Shown here: in pieces, positions 7,606-15,160 of the stretch | Position numbering within the stretch: the first letter of the stretch is position 1 | Layout of the letters: every line of letters begins with the position of its first letter | Origin: G963674685 sp964591275 | Lineage (GTDB): Bacteria; Lernaellota; Lernaellaia; JACKCT01 | Length of the DNA stretch: 21,089 bases | Direction: 5' to 3' | NCBI GenBank assembly: GCA_964591275.1 | Contig: CAZQAE010000082.1 | Coordinates: forward strand, 1 to 21,089 | Made by a program: the position numbers and the translations under genes | Notes under the pieces: model-generated | Database searches by the model: none | What the model was told of the DNA's origin: nothing | Seen by the model: only the letters and a program-made list of their open reading frames with translations

Positions 7606-9510
7606 ATGACAGACGACCAATTGCGCGATTTGCTTGACAACATTAGAAAAGCCCGTGTCGGCGTGCTGGGAGATTTTTGCCTGGATGTGTATTGGTTTTT
7701 CGATGCAAAGGCCGGTGAACTTTCGCTGGAAACCGGACTGGCAACGCGGCCGGCGGCGCGGCAGCACTGCGAGCTTGGCGGCGCGGGCAACGTGGTCAAC
7801 AATATGGCCGCCATCGGTTGCTCAAACATCGAAATCTTCGGCGTGATCGGCGCCGATCCCTGGGGACGGGAAATGCAGCGCATTCTGGCCGATAGGAAAG
7901 TGCGTTGCGAAGGGCTTCTCGTGCAGGAAAGCGAATGGGCGACGCACGCTTTCGTCAAACCTCATTTCCATGATGAAGAATCCAATCGGCTCGATTTCGG
8001 CAACTTCAACCGTCTTGCAGACGCCACCGCCGACCGCTTGCTGGAGACGCTGGCGGAAGCTCTGCCCGATTTGGACGTTGTCGTTATTAACGAACAGACG
8101 GCGTGCGGGATTCACACCAACGAGTATTTTCGCTGGCGCTTGCGCGGACTCATGGGCGACCATGCGGACAAGACATTCATTGTTGACAGCCGTCATTTCA
8201 GCGACGCCTATCCGGGCGCATTTTTAAAAATCAACGATCATGAAGCCGCCGGCCTGATAGGCCGTGAGTATCCACGCGATGCGATGGTGCTCAGAAAAGA
8301 CGCGCTGCACGCGGCAAAAGAGCTTTTCGTTCGTGCCGGAAAACCTGTCATGGTCACGCGAGGTACGCGGGGGCTTGTCTTGCATGACGAAGCGGGCTTG
8401 CATGAAATCCCAGCTATTCAGGTGATTGGAAAAGTAGATTCCGTGGGGGCGGGCGATTCTCTTCTGGCGGGGACGGCGCTGGCGCTCGCCGCGGGCGCAA
8501 ATCCTGAGATTGCCGCGGCTTTGGGCAATATTGCCGCGTTTATCACCGTGCAAAAACTTCATCAGACCGGCACGGCTTCGCCTTCGGAAATCCTGGCCGT
8601 CGGTGCGTCCCCCGATTACATTTATCGACCCGAACTGGCTGAAGACACAAGGCAGGCCAGATATTTTGAAGGAACCGGATTCGAAAGAGTCACTGACCGT
8701 GTGCCCCTGCGGAAAATTACGCACGTGATTTTCGACCACGACGGCACCATTTCCTCCCTTCGCGAAGGGTGGGAACGGATTATGGAACCGATGATGATTC
8801 GAGCGATTCTCGGTCCGCAATTTGAGTCGGCGGATGATTCGCTCTACCATCGCGTTGTCAATCGCGTCAGGGATTACATTGACAAATCCACCGGTATTCA
8901 AACGCTCATTCAAATGCAGACCCTGGTGAAAATGGTGCATGAATTTGGCTGCGTTGCGGAGGGCGAGATTCTGGATGAACACGGATACAAGAAGATTTTC
9001 AACGACGATCTGATGAAATTGGTGCGGGGTCGCGTTGAAACGTTTCAGCGCGGTGAACTGAATGTCGAGGATTTTACGATCAAGAATGCCGTTGCTTTGC
9101 TGGGTGCGCTCCATGAATCGGGAGCGCGATTATACCTGGCTTCCGGGACTGATCAGCGCGATCTTATCGACGAGGCGACGGCGCTTGGCTACGCTGATTT
9201 ATTCGAGCAAAGGATTTTCGGCGCCGCCTGCGACGTGACGAAAGACGCCAAGCGCATTGTGCTCGATAGGATTTTAAAGAAAATCGGACCGGATGCTCCT
9301 GGCCTGGTCAGCTTTGGCGACGGGCCTGTGGAGATACGGGAAACGCATAAGCGCGGCGGTTTCGCCATCGGGGTGGCCAGCGACGAACTGCGGCGCTTCG
9401 GAATCAATGAAGCCAAGCGCAGCCGACTGATTCGCGCTGGCGCCGATATGATCATTTCGGATTTCTCGCAATTGGATAAGCTGCTCGATTTGCTCAATGT
9501 GAAACAATAA
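7606..9510 (+). CDS. Fusion of PfkB/HldE-like sugar kinase and HAD phosphatase
   Basis: This 634-residue protein has two enzyme domains. Residues 1 to about 330 form a PfkB (ribokinase) kinase with the glycine-rich ELGGAGNVVNN at 56-66 and VDSVGAGDS (catalytic Asp284). The GGAGN version is closest to RfaE/HldE heptose kinases. Residues about 370-634 form a HAD hydrolase: motif I FDHDGT (Asp377 nucleophile, Asp379 acid/base), motif II ASGT (512-515), a Lys-containing helix after DVTKD, and FGDGP (570-574) as motif IV. The long insert between motifs I and II implies a helical cap. One protein could therefore phosphorylate a sugar and remove a phosphate from the same or a related intermediate. 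No nucleotidyltransferase domain is present. The ATG at 7606 follows AGGG at a somewhat long distance. The DHS-like gene starts 13 bp after the stop, implying an operon and a shared pathway. Confidence 0.85.
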   Translation: MTDDQLRDLLDNIRKARVGVLGDFCLDVYWFFDAKAGELSLETGLATRPAARQHCELGGAGNVVNNMAAIGCSNIEIFGVIGADPWGREMQRILADRKVRCEGLLVQESEWATHAFVKPHFHDEESNRLDFGNFNRLADATADRLLETLAEALPDLDVVVINEQTACGIHTNEYFRWRLRGLMGDHADKTFIVDSRHFSDAYPGAFLKINDHEAAGLIGREYPRDAMVLRKDALHAAKELFVRAGKPVMVTRGTRGLVLHDEAGLHEIPAIQVIGKVDSVGAGDSLLAGTALALAAGANPEIAAALGNIAAFITVQKLHQTGTASPSEILAVGASPDYIYRPELAEDTRQARYFEGTGFERVTDRVPLRKITHVIFDHDGTISSLREGWERIMEPMMIRAILGPQFESADDSLYHRVVNRVRDYIDKSTGIQTLIQMQTLVKMVHEFGCVAEGEILDEHGYKKIFNDDLMKLVRGRVETFQRGELNVEDFTIKNAVALLGALHESGARLYLASGTDQRDLIDEATALGYADLFEQRIFGAACDVTKDAKRIVLDRILKKIGPDAPGLVSFGDGPVEIRETHKRGGFAIGVASDELRRFGINEAKRSRLIRAGADMIISDFSQLDKLLDLLNVKQ

Positions 9511-9523
9511 AGGCCGCAGATCA

Positions 9524-10624
9524 ATGCCATATTCCAAACTGGATCGTCGCCGGATAGTTATGAAGCCATTGGCCGAAAGGCCCAACAAGAAGAGCGTCGA
9601 AAGAGATATGGTTACGCCGGATCAGAGGCCGTCCGACTTATCTTTGAAGGCCGATGCGCTCATTGATGAGACCGCCGAGCGCATCAAGAGGGCTTTGGCG
9701 AATGAAAAGCCGGTCATGTTGGCCTTCGGGGCGCACGCCATCAAAAACGGCCTGGCGCCGGTGCTGATTCATATGGCGGAAAAAGGTTGGCTGACGCATC
9801 TGGCGACCAACGGCGCTGGGATCATTCACGATTGGGAATTGGCTTATCAGGGTCAAACCAGCGAGGATGTCCGAGGCAACGTGCGTCGCGGCGAGTTCGG
9901 CAATTGGCAGGAAACAGGATTTTTCATTAATCTTGCATTAATCGTCGGCGCGTATGAAGGCAGGGGATATGGTGAATCCGTGGGTGCGATGATCGAGCGC
10001 GGAGGATTGGAGTTGCCGACGCTCGAAGAGTTGAAAAGAGAAATCGCCACATGCCTGGATTCGGATGGTGAGCGGGCCGCAGGGGCTATCGATCTGCTGG
10101 TCGCCATGAAAGACTTTGATATCCCGCCTGGGCGAATGGAAATCCCGCATCCTTATAAGCAATACAGCGTGCAGGCTCGTGCTTTCGCCCTGGGTGTCCC
10201 CTTCACCGGGCACCCGATGATCGGCCACGACATTATTTACAATCATCCGCTCAATCACGGCGCAGCCATTGGCAGGACGGCCTTGTGGGATTTCCTGACC
10301 TTCGCCGAAGGCGTCAGCCGCATCGACGGCGGAGTTTATTTGTCAGTGGGCAGCGCGGTAATGAGCCCCATGATTTTTGAAAAGTCCATGTCCATGGCGC
10401 AAAATCTTGCGATCCAGCGTGGGGAAAAAATCGACGACCATTATATCCTGGTGGTCGATCTGGCCAAGTCACATTGGGATTGGGCAAAAGGCGAGCCGCC
10501 CGAAGACAACCCCGATTATTACCTGCGCTTTAATAAAAGTTTTCATCGCATGGGAGGCGCAATGCGTTATCTGCAGGCGGACAATCGAGATTTCCTGTTG
10601 GCCTTAACGCGCAAATTGTCCTAG
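9524..10624 (+). CDS. Deoxyhypusine-synthase-like protein, function unknown
   Basis: This 366-residue, apparently cytosolic protein has no signal peptide or membrane segments. Its core GAHAIKNGLAPVLIHMAEKG (69-88) followed by NGAGIIHDWE (96-105) and QTSEDV resembles the nucleotide-binding half of deoxyhypusine-synthase-like proteins. A second conserved-looking region is GHPMIGHDIIYNHPLNHGAA and then LSVGSAVMSPMIFEK. True deoxyhypusine synthase acts on archaeal/eukaryotic eIF5A, and no such substrate is expected in bacteria. A different NAD-linked reaction, as in homospermidine-synthase-type relatives, is more likely. The assignment rests on fold-level similarity recalled from the family. The N-terminal 30 residues look poorly conserved; ATGs at 9560 and 9608 are alternative starts, and the ribosome binding site for 9524 (AAGG, 9-10 nt away) is modest. 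It is almost certainly co-transcribed with the kinase-phosphatase fusion. Confidence 0.65.
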   Translation: MPYSKLDRRRIVMKPLAERPNKKSVERDMVTPDQRPSDLSLKADALIDETAERIKRALANEKPVMLAFGAHAIKNGLAPVLIHMAEKGWLTHLATNGAGIIHDWELAYQGQTSEDVRGNVRRGEFGNWQETGFFINLALIVGAYEGRGYGESVGAMIERGGLELPTLEELKREIATCLDSDGERAAGAIDLLVAMKDFDIPPGRMEIPHPYKQYSVQARAFALGVPFTGHPMIGHDIIYNHPLNHGAAIGRTALWDFLTFAEGVSRIDGGVYLSVGSAVMSPMIFEKSMSMAQNLAIQRGEKIDDHYILVVDLAKSHWDWAKGEPPEDNPDYYLRFNKSFHRMGGAMRYLQADNRDFLLALTRKLS

Positions 10625-10724
10625 CCTGATCCGCGCCGCGATTCTTTCAATCCTGCCGCGATTCGATGCTGATTTTATTGATGTAGATTAGCTTCCTGTC
10701 GCGATTGGCGGGAAAATTTTCAAA

Positions 10725-11600
10725 TCAACTGTGCTCGTCAATAAAGTCGAGCATGGTGTCCAGCGTGGCGCTTTGCCGTTTGCCGATTTGTCCGATGATG
10801 GAATTGTGATTGGTCCGGCGGATTTCCTTGATACGCGCATCAACGCCCGTCTTTTCCAACTCCTCATAAAAATCTTCGGCCTGCTCAATGAGAGAGATGT
10901 GGATGTTCATGTCGTTTTCCGCGAAGAACACCAGGAAGGGTGGAGAAGTTCGCTTCACGTAGTTGATCGGAGAAGCCTCCCGCCAGATTTTACGATCTTC
11001 GCTGAAAACCGGCTCGAAGACTTTGTGATTGATCTCATAGACTCCGGAAATTGCGATGACGCCGGCCAGTCGGCGATTGTCGATGTTGTATTTTTTGAGA
11101 TATTTCCCATCAAGCCCGACCAGCGAGGCGAGGTGCGCGCCTGCGCTGTGACCGGCCAGAAAGAGAGTTTTTGCGTCCGCGCCGTATTGCCCGAGATTCT
11201 TTTGTGTCCAGGCTACCGCGCGGGCCACGTCTTTGGCGTGTTCGGGATGCTTCACACGGGGCGTCAGGCGATAATTTATGCTTACGCACGCCACGCCGTT
11301 TTCCGCCAAGGCGTAGGCCACGTTGCCGACCAGATTTTTTCCGCCGGTCACCCATGCGCCACCATGCACCAAAACCACCGTCGGCCAGTTTTTGCCGCTT
11401 CGCGGCAGATAGATGTCCAGCTTATGGCGGAAGGCATCCTTCGATTTGCCCTCGTAATAAACCACGTTGCTGATGACGCGAACGTCCTGCGTTGTTTGCA
11501 GACGCCCCATCTTTTTCGCGCAGGCCGTCAGGCCCGTCGATGCGATGAGCAAGGCCAGTATGAGGATGCAATAGATATTCTTTGTTCGCGGAAATCTCAT
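10725..11600 (-). CDS. Alpha/beta-hydrolase lipoprotein (BD-FAE/carboxylesterase-like)
   Basis: This 291-residue protein begins with a lipoprotein signal peptide and lipobox LTAC (Cys27). The hydrolase domain has HGGAW (79-83, oxyanion hole) and the nucleophile elbow GHSAGAH (Ser152). Asp230 in AENDMNIH and His265 in RTNHNSII are at the expected places to complete the triad. HGGxW plus GxSAG places it among hormone-sensitive-lipase-like/BD-FAE esterases, which cleave small esters such as feruloyl, acetyl or formamide groups. The substrate is not readable. The lipoprotein anchor puts it in the periplasm or on the surface. It is convergent with the DHS-like gene (100 bp apart, no clear terminator seen) and lies 189 bp downstream of the propeller gene on the same strand. 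The ribosome binding site at 11600 is weak. Confidence 0.82.
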   Translation of the reverse strand: MRFPRTKNIYCILILALLIASTGLTACAKKMGRLQTTQDVRVISNVVYYEGKSKDAFRHKLDIYLPRSGKNWPTVVLVHGGAWVTGGKNLVGNVAYALAENGVACVSINYRLTPRVKHPEHAKDVARAVAWTQKNLGQYGADAKTLFLAGHSAGAHLASLVGLDGKYLKKYNIDNRRLAGVIAISGVYEINHKVFEPVFSEDRKIWREASPINYVKRTSPPFLVFFAENDMNIHISLIEQAEDFYEELEKTGVDARIKEIRRTNHNSIIGQIGKRQSATLDTMLDFIDEHS

Positions 11601-11789
11601 AAATAACTTTTCCCTAAGTTTTCAAGTCAAAACGATCTCTCACGCATAAGAGACACGGCAATATACACTTAAGTTAATTTGTGCGTAAAAGAAAAGTCCA
11701 CAGGCAAGCGCCGTTGGAACTGGTTAGGGCTTGAATCTATTCTTTCCGCGATTATCCTATTTCTTGTGCCTACTAAATAAAAATCGTTG

Positions 11790-11919
11790 CTAACAACCGC
11801 AGCCGGAAGATCCTGTTTCATCGAGGTCCGTTTCACTATCTTCCGAAAGATCGTCGTCGTCACCGGCAGTGTCGTCATCGTCGCCAGCCGTATCGTCATC
11901 CTCATCGTCGTCCGTATCA
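11790..11919 (-). other. Displaced, out-of-frame C-terminal tail of the propeller protein
   Basis: In the frame shifted from the main gene, the minus strand stays open from before the duplication at 11902-11969 to a TAG at 11790. It encodes more acidic repeat (DDDTAG units), a Ser/Glu/Thr-rich stretch and the end SSGCGC. The Asp-rich composition and terminal Cys-Gly-Cys make it very likely the original C-terminus of the gene at 11920-13524. As written, the sequence stops at 11920 and this part is not translated in frame. Confidence 0.7.
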
Positions 11920-11969
11920 TCATCCGGCCAGAAAATCATCGTCGTCCGTATCATCATCCGGCCAGAAGT
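11902..11969. repeat. 34-bp tandem duplication breaking the reading frame
   Basis: A 32-bp identical block occurs at 11902-11933 and 11936-11967, giving a 34-bp period. Each copy ends with catccggccagaa. Because 34 is not divisible by 3, the second copy shifts the minus-strand frame and the ORF ends in a premature stop (residues FLAG, then TGA). Removing one copy restores reading through to SSGCGC at 11790. Confidence 0.95.
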
Positions 11970-13524
11970 CATCATCCGCGTCGTCATCGGCATCGTCGTC
12001 ATCGGCATCGTCGTCATCGGCATCGTCGTCAACATCGTCGTCGTCCACATCTTCGATGCACTCATCTCCTTCTTCGTCGCAAATTTCGGCGGGGCCGCAG
12101 GGATCGCCGGCGGATGCGCACTGGCCCCCCTCCTCTTCGACGCATAGCTCGTCGCCGTTGCACCACTCGCCGTCATCAGGGCAACTGACCGGCTCACCTT
12201 CCGCGCAAAGAAACTGATCGCACATTTCAATGCCGTTGCAATACAGGCCATCGTCGCAGTCGTTGTCGTCGGTGCAGTTGAATAAGCGTCCGTAAGTTCC
12301 GTAGCCGTCGCCGTCCTGGTTATCCGAATGCCAGGCGATGACGAAACCGCCGTCTTCGCGCAGAACCGAAGCGGTATTGCCCTGGTCTCCCGACTCATGA
12401 ATATTGATGATAAAAGGACTTGTCAGGGCGCCGCCATCGCTGCCGTAAAGCCTGCCATAGGCGTTATTGGTGTTTCCCTCGGCGACGCTGGATTCATAGG
12501 TGACGAGGAAATTTCCGGCTTGGTCCGTCGAAACATCCGCAGTATCAACGTAGCCCGAGAAACTTGCCGCGACGACGAAATCACCGCCTAGTGCATTGCC
12601 GGCGGCGTCGAATCTTCGGGCGTAGACATCTGGATTTCCTATGGGCGCCGACTGCCAAGCCACAACGAAAGCTCCCGTGGCGTCCATGGCGACCGACGGT
12701 GCTTCCTGGTCCCCGTTGATGGTCGTGTTGACCTGAAATTCGTCGCTGATCGGATTGGCTTGATTGTCAAAAAGCTGTCCGAATATGCCGTAGTCGTCTC
12801 CATCCTGTCTACTGGAAGCCCATACTACAGCAAAATAGCCGCCTCTATCCATGCTGATTGATGGCTCCCGCTGATTCCTACTCGTATAGGAGTTGATCCG
12901 AAATTCGCCACCCTGGGCGTTGCCGTCCCTGTCATATCGCTGTCCATAAACGCCTTCTCTCGACCCGTCCTGATTGTTGGAGTCCCATACTACGACGAAA
13001 TTTCCGACTGCGTCGCAGGCGACATCGGGTCTTCTCTGTTCGTCGTCGGTTTCGGAGTTTATGCGAAATTCACTACTCATTGTCGCGCCGTCGGAATTGA
13101 AGCGCTGGCCATAAATGCCGTTGGCCGAACCGTCCTGATTTGCCGATTCCCATACGACGACGAAGCGATCTCCATCGGCCATGCAAACCGATGGCGTATC
13201 CTGATTATTGCCGGTGTGGGAATTCACCTGAAACTCGCCTGTTCGCGGCTGAGCCTGCGCGTTGTAGAGGCGGGCGAAAACACCCGCGTCATCGCCGTCC
13301 TGATTATCGGATTCCCAGACAACGACAAATCGTCCCTGCGAATCATGAGCGATGGCGGGATTGTCCTGATCATTGCCCGTCGTTTCGTTGACCTGAAATT
13401 CAGGAGGCTCGGATTGCGCGTTTGCTGCCAGCGGTGCTGCGACTAATAAAAGCAGCGCAAAAGAAATTGCGAAAAACCGCTTGGCGTGGATGAAAAAAGA
13501 GCATCGAGAAACCAAGTTTGTCAT
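11920..13524 (-). CDS. Secreted seven-repeat beta-propeller-like protein with Cys-rich module and Asp-rich tail (frameshifted 3' end)
   Basis: The start at 13524 has a perfect GGAGG 10 nt upstream; the longer ORF start at 13584 does not. A signal peptide (ending about AANAQ) is followed by seven imperfect repeats of about 53-55 residues (roughly 42-420). Each has the form EFQVN...Q..P.v..d..G.FVVVWxS..QDG....vygrx(F/Y). Seven such blades suggest a closed propeller, probably for binding rather than catalysis. Next is a Cys-rich module with CDDGLYCNG, CPDDGEWCNG and EICDEEGDEC, closely similar to that of the protease at 2069. An Asp-rich linker (DDDDA units) ends the protein. The present stop at 11920 follows a 34-bp duplication; the original end was probably SSGCGC at 11790. 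Whether the shortened product is made and anchored is unknown. Confidence 0.8.
   Translation of the reverse strand: MTNLVSRCSFFIHAKRFFAISFALLLLVAAPLAANAQSEPPEFQVNETTGNDQDNPAIAHDSQGRFVVVWESDNQDGDDAGVFARLYNAQAQPRTGEFQVNSHTGNNQDTPSVCMADGDRFVVVWESANQDGSANGIYGQRFNSDGATMSSEFRINSETDDEQRRPDVACDAVGNFVVVWDSNNQDGSREGVYGQRYDRDGNAQGGEFRINSYTSRNQREPSISMDRGGYFAVVWASSRQDGDDYGIFGQLFDNQANPISDEFQVNTTINGDQEAPSVAMDATGAFVVAWQSAPIGNPDVYARRFDAAGNALGGDFVVAASFSGYVDTADVSTDQAGNFLVTYESSVAEGNTNNAYGRLYGSDGGALTSPFIINIHESGDQGNTASVLREDGGFVIAWHSDNQDGDGYGTYGRLFNCTDDNDCDDGLYCNGIEMCDQFLCAEGEPVSCPDDGEWCNGDELCVEEEGGQCASAGDPCGPAEICDEEGDECIEDVDDDDVDDDADDDDADDDDADDDADDDFWPDDDTDDDDFLAG
11986..12030. repeat. Three tandem 15-bp units in the Asp-linker coding region
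   Basis: The unit atcggcatcgtcgtc occurs three times head to tail (11986-12000, 12001-12015, 12016-12030). It encodes DDDAD-type acidic repeats on the minus strand. The units are exact multiples of 3, unlike the 34-bp duplication next to them. Confidence 0.9.
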
Positions 13525-13620
13525 TTTTTGTTGTCCTCCAAATCCAAAGAAACGCCACACTGTATCATATTTCAAGCGCAGCATGTTAGGGGGGGGCGGT
13601 TATTTTTATTGATGCATGAA

Positions 13621-13655
13621 AGAAAAAGCCGAAGCGAAAACGCTTCGGCTTTTTT
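13621..13655 (-). terminator. Rho-independent terminator of the tRNA-Cys unit
   Basis: A perfect 14-bp palindromic stem (13623-13636 with 13641-13654) has a 4-nt loop and is flanked by A and T runs. On the minus strand it ends in a T-run just after the tRNA. Symmetry means it could also stop transcripts from the other side, but the propeller gene reads away from it. Confidence 0.9.
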
Positions 13656-13660
13656 CAATG

Positions 13661-13732
13661 AGGCGACGACCGGATTTGAACCGGTGAATAAAGATTTTGC
13701 AGACCTTCGCCTTACCACTTGGCCACGTCGCC
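13661..13732 (-). tRNA. tRNA-Cys (anticodon GCA)
   Basis: A 72-nt cloverleaf was folded by hand. The acceptor stem GGCGACG pairs with CGTCGCC, the D-arm has GCC/GGC, the anticodon stem AAGGT/ATCTT carries the loop CTGCAAA with anticodon GCA, and the T-arm is ACCGG-TTCAAAT-CCGGT. The discriminator base is U, as usual for Cys. The 3' CCA is not encoded, so it must be added by the CCA-adding enzyme. It forms its own unit with promoter and terminator. Confidence 0.96.
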
Positions 13733-13756
13733 ACAACACGGCGCTGAGCACGTGAT

Positions 13757-13785
13757 TTCATATGCAATTTACCATGTTCTGTCAA
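13757..13785 (-). promoter_or_regulatory. Sigma-70 type promoter of tRNA-Cys
   Basis: A perfect TTGACA (13780-13785, minus strand) is followed after exactly 17 bp by TATGAA (13757-13762). The predicted start near 13750 leaves a leader of about 18 nt before the tRNA 5' end. Confidence 0.75.
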
Positions 13786-14077
13786 GCGTGCAAGCACTTT
13801 TAAGAATCCGCAGTTGGTGTTTTTTTCAACTTGCGACGTGCCTGGCGTAGTCCTGACAACCCAGGACATGGACGCACAGGAATGGCGACCTGGAGCTTTT
13901 GAGCCATTTTTGCGTCAAAATATTGTATGTGCAGGCAGTTTTTTCACTCATTATTGAACAGTCGTCGGGCAGAGTAATTGCGGCGAATGTGGATCGAAGT
14001 AAAAATAGCTATAGAAAATAAATGCTTATGCTGTATTTGTGCAGCGACAAAATTATGACAAGTCTGTTTTTTCAACG
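13786..14077. other. Intergenic stretch with no recognised gene
   Basis: Apart from the tRNA promoter at one end and the sigma-54-like motif at the other, I see no convincing ORF with a ribosome binding site, no RNA gene and no long repeat here. Base composition becomes AT-rich from about 13980, as expected for a promoter region upstream of the lipoprotein gene. Confidence 0.5.
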
Positions 14078-14093
14078 CGGCATATCTTTTGCT
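14078..14093 (+). promoter_or_regulatory. Sigma-54-like promoter candidate upstream of the CsgG/LpoB-like lipoprotein
   Basis: CGGCAT (14078-14083) and TTTGCT share the -24 GG/-12 GC geometry of sigma-54 promoters, with 10 nt between GG and GC. The -24 half is imperfect (consensus TGGCAC). It lies 54 bp before the ATG at 14147. It is much weaker than the site at 16656. Confidence 0.3.
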
Positions 14094-14146
14094 TATTAAT
14101 CGGTCGGTGGGTAGACCTGATTTTTTTATGACAAGAGAAGGGGCCT

Positions 14147-15127
14147 ATGAAATACGGATTGAAAGTCCTCCTCGTTTTGATGCTGGCAACCTTGAGCGCC
14201 TGCGCGAGTCAGATCGTCAAAGTTCCGATCAACCCTTACGTCAATCCTGAAGCCGTGCGCCGAAATATTCGGAAAGTTGCGGTGATGCCTTTCGTTATTC
14301 CAGACTATCTCGATCACCATGCGCGAGGCGAAGTGGTGAGCATTCAGATCACCAATCGTTTTATCGCGGAACTGTCCTCCCTGGGTGTATATGAAGTGGT
14401 TGATGGCCGGGAAGTTCAATCTGCTCTGAAGCGACAATACCCCAACCCCAGGCAGTGGATATTCGAAGGTTCGAAAAACGACGCTATTCGAGTCGGCGCG
14501 GAAGTGTCGGCTGATGCGGTGGTGTACGGCGTCATCCGAAAATACTTTCAAGGGAATCTCACCGACAGCGAAGTTGAACTGGATCTCCATTGCATCGAAG
14601 TGTCGAGCCGTCAGACGATATGGAACATACGGGAGCTGATCATTGGACGGGGCGGCAAGAAATATCTGAATGAAACGCCTTTGAGTGTTCCGCCTTCGCG
14701 CCTGGCTGATATCGCCGTCGCCGATGCGGCCGGGACCGCCCTGAAAATCAATGAGGAGAAGGGGCCGATCAAACTCGTCGCCATTTCCCACAGGCAGGCC
14801 TGGGGTTACGGCGTCATGGCCACGGGCGTGGCGCTGACGGCTGCGGGAGCGTATTTTTACAACGAATCCGAAAAGGCCTATAGCGACTACAGGCATTCGG
14901 AAACGGACCGTGATCTGTCTGAGAATAAACAAAAGACCGACGATTACGACAAGGCCTGGCAAGGTCTTGGGGGCCTCGGCGTCGCCGCCGTCGGAACGGG
15001 ATTGTACCTGGTGTTGACCGATCACACCTCGGTGGTCGCTGAGCAAAAGAGTGATCGGCGCTTGGTCATACTTCCGCTTGCGCCCAGGCCCGGCGCCTGG
15101 GGAGCCGCCTGCATTTTCCGGTTTTAA
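14147..15127 (+). CDS. Predicted lipoprotein with CsgG/LpoB-like fold
   Basis: This 326-residue protein has a clear lipoprotein signal peptide and lipobox LSAC (Cys19). The first domain (about 30-200) has the alternating pattern of CsgG/TolB-N/LpoB-type domains: KVAVMPFVIP, a helix with ITNRFIAEL, YEVVDGREV, then GAEVSADAVVYGVI. Two later hydrophobic glycine-rich segments (WGYGVMATGVALTAAGAYFY and LGGLGVAAVGTGLYLVL) flank a polar Tyr/Asp/Lys-rich stretch and could form a membrane hairpin. Such lipoproteins often assist envelope assemblies, but no partner is evident. The ribosome binding site AGAAGGGG just upstream supports the start. The TIG-domain gene begins 33 bp after the stop and is likely co-transcribed. 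Confidence 0.7.
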   Translation: MKYGLKVLLVLMLATLSACASQIVKVPINPYVNPEAVRRNIRKVAVMPFVIPDYLDHHARGEVVSIQITNRFIAELSSLGVYEVVDGREVQSALKRQYPNPRQWIFEGSKNDAIRVGAEVSADAVVYGVIRKYFQGNLTDSEVELDLHCIEVSSRQTIWNIRELIIGRGGKKYLNETPLSVPPSRLADIAVADAAGTALKINEEKGPIKLVAISHRQAWGYGVMATGVALTAAGAYFYNESEKAYSDYRHSETDRDLSENKQKTDDYDKAWQGLGGLGVAAVGTGLYLVLTDHTSVVAEQKSDRRLVILPLAPRPGAWGAACIFRF

Positions 15128-15160
15128 AAATCAACCGGGCTGAACCATGAGGTTCGAATC

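Noticed and set aside
8224..9114. 296-residue minus-strand ORF inside the kinase-phosphatase gene
   Set aside because: It is antisense to a gene with clear PfkB and HAD motifs; no motifs of its own.
10731..11606. 291-residue plus-strand ORF opposite the esterase
   Set aside because: It is the same length as the esterase in the mirror frame. The esterase has a lipobox, HGGAW and GHSAG; this frame has nothing recognisable.
11986..12030. Possible CRISPR-like array
   Set aside because: The units are directly adjacent 15-bp tandem repeats without spacers and lie inside a coding region.
11787..12188. Plus-strand ORFs rich in His/Arg or Ser/Ile over the propeller tail (also 11869-12147)
   Set aside because: They are antisense of the Asp-coding repeats; the real gene is on the minus strand.
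13606..13869. 87-residue minus-strand ORF over the tRNA
   Set aside because: It covers the tRNA-Cys gene, its promoter and terminator; coincidental.
14126..15046. 306-residue minus-strand ORF opposite the CsgG/LpoB-like lipoprotein
   Set aside because: The plus strand has a signal peptide, lipobox and strong ribosome binding site; this frame has none.
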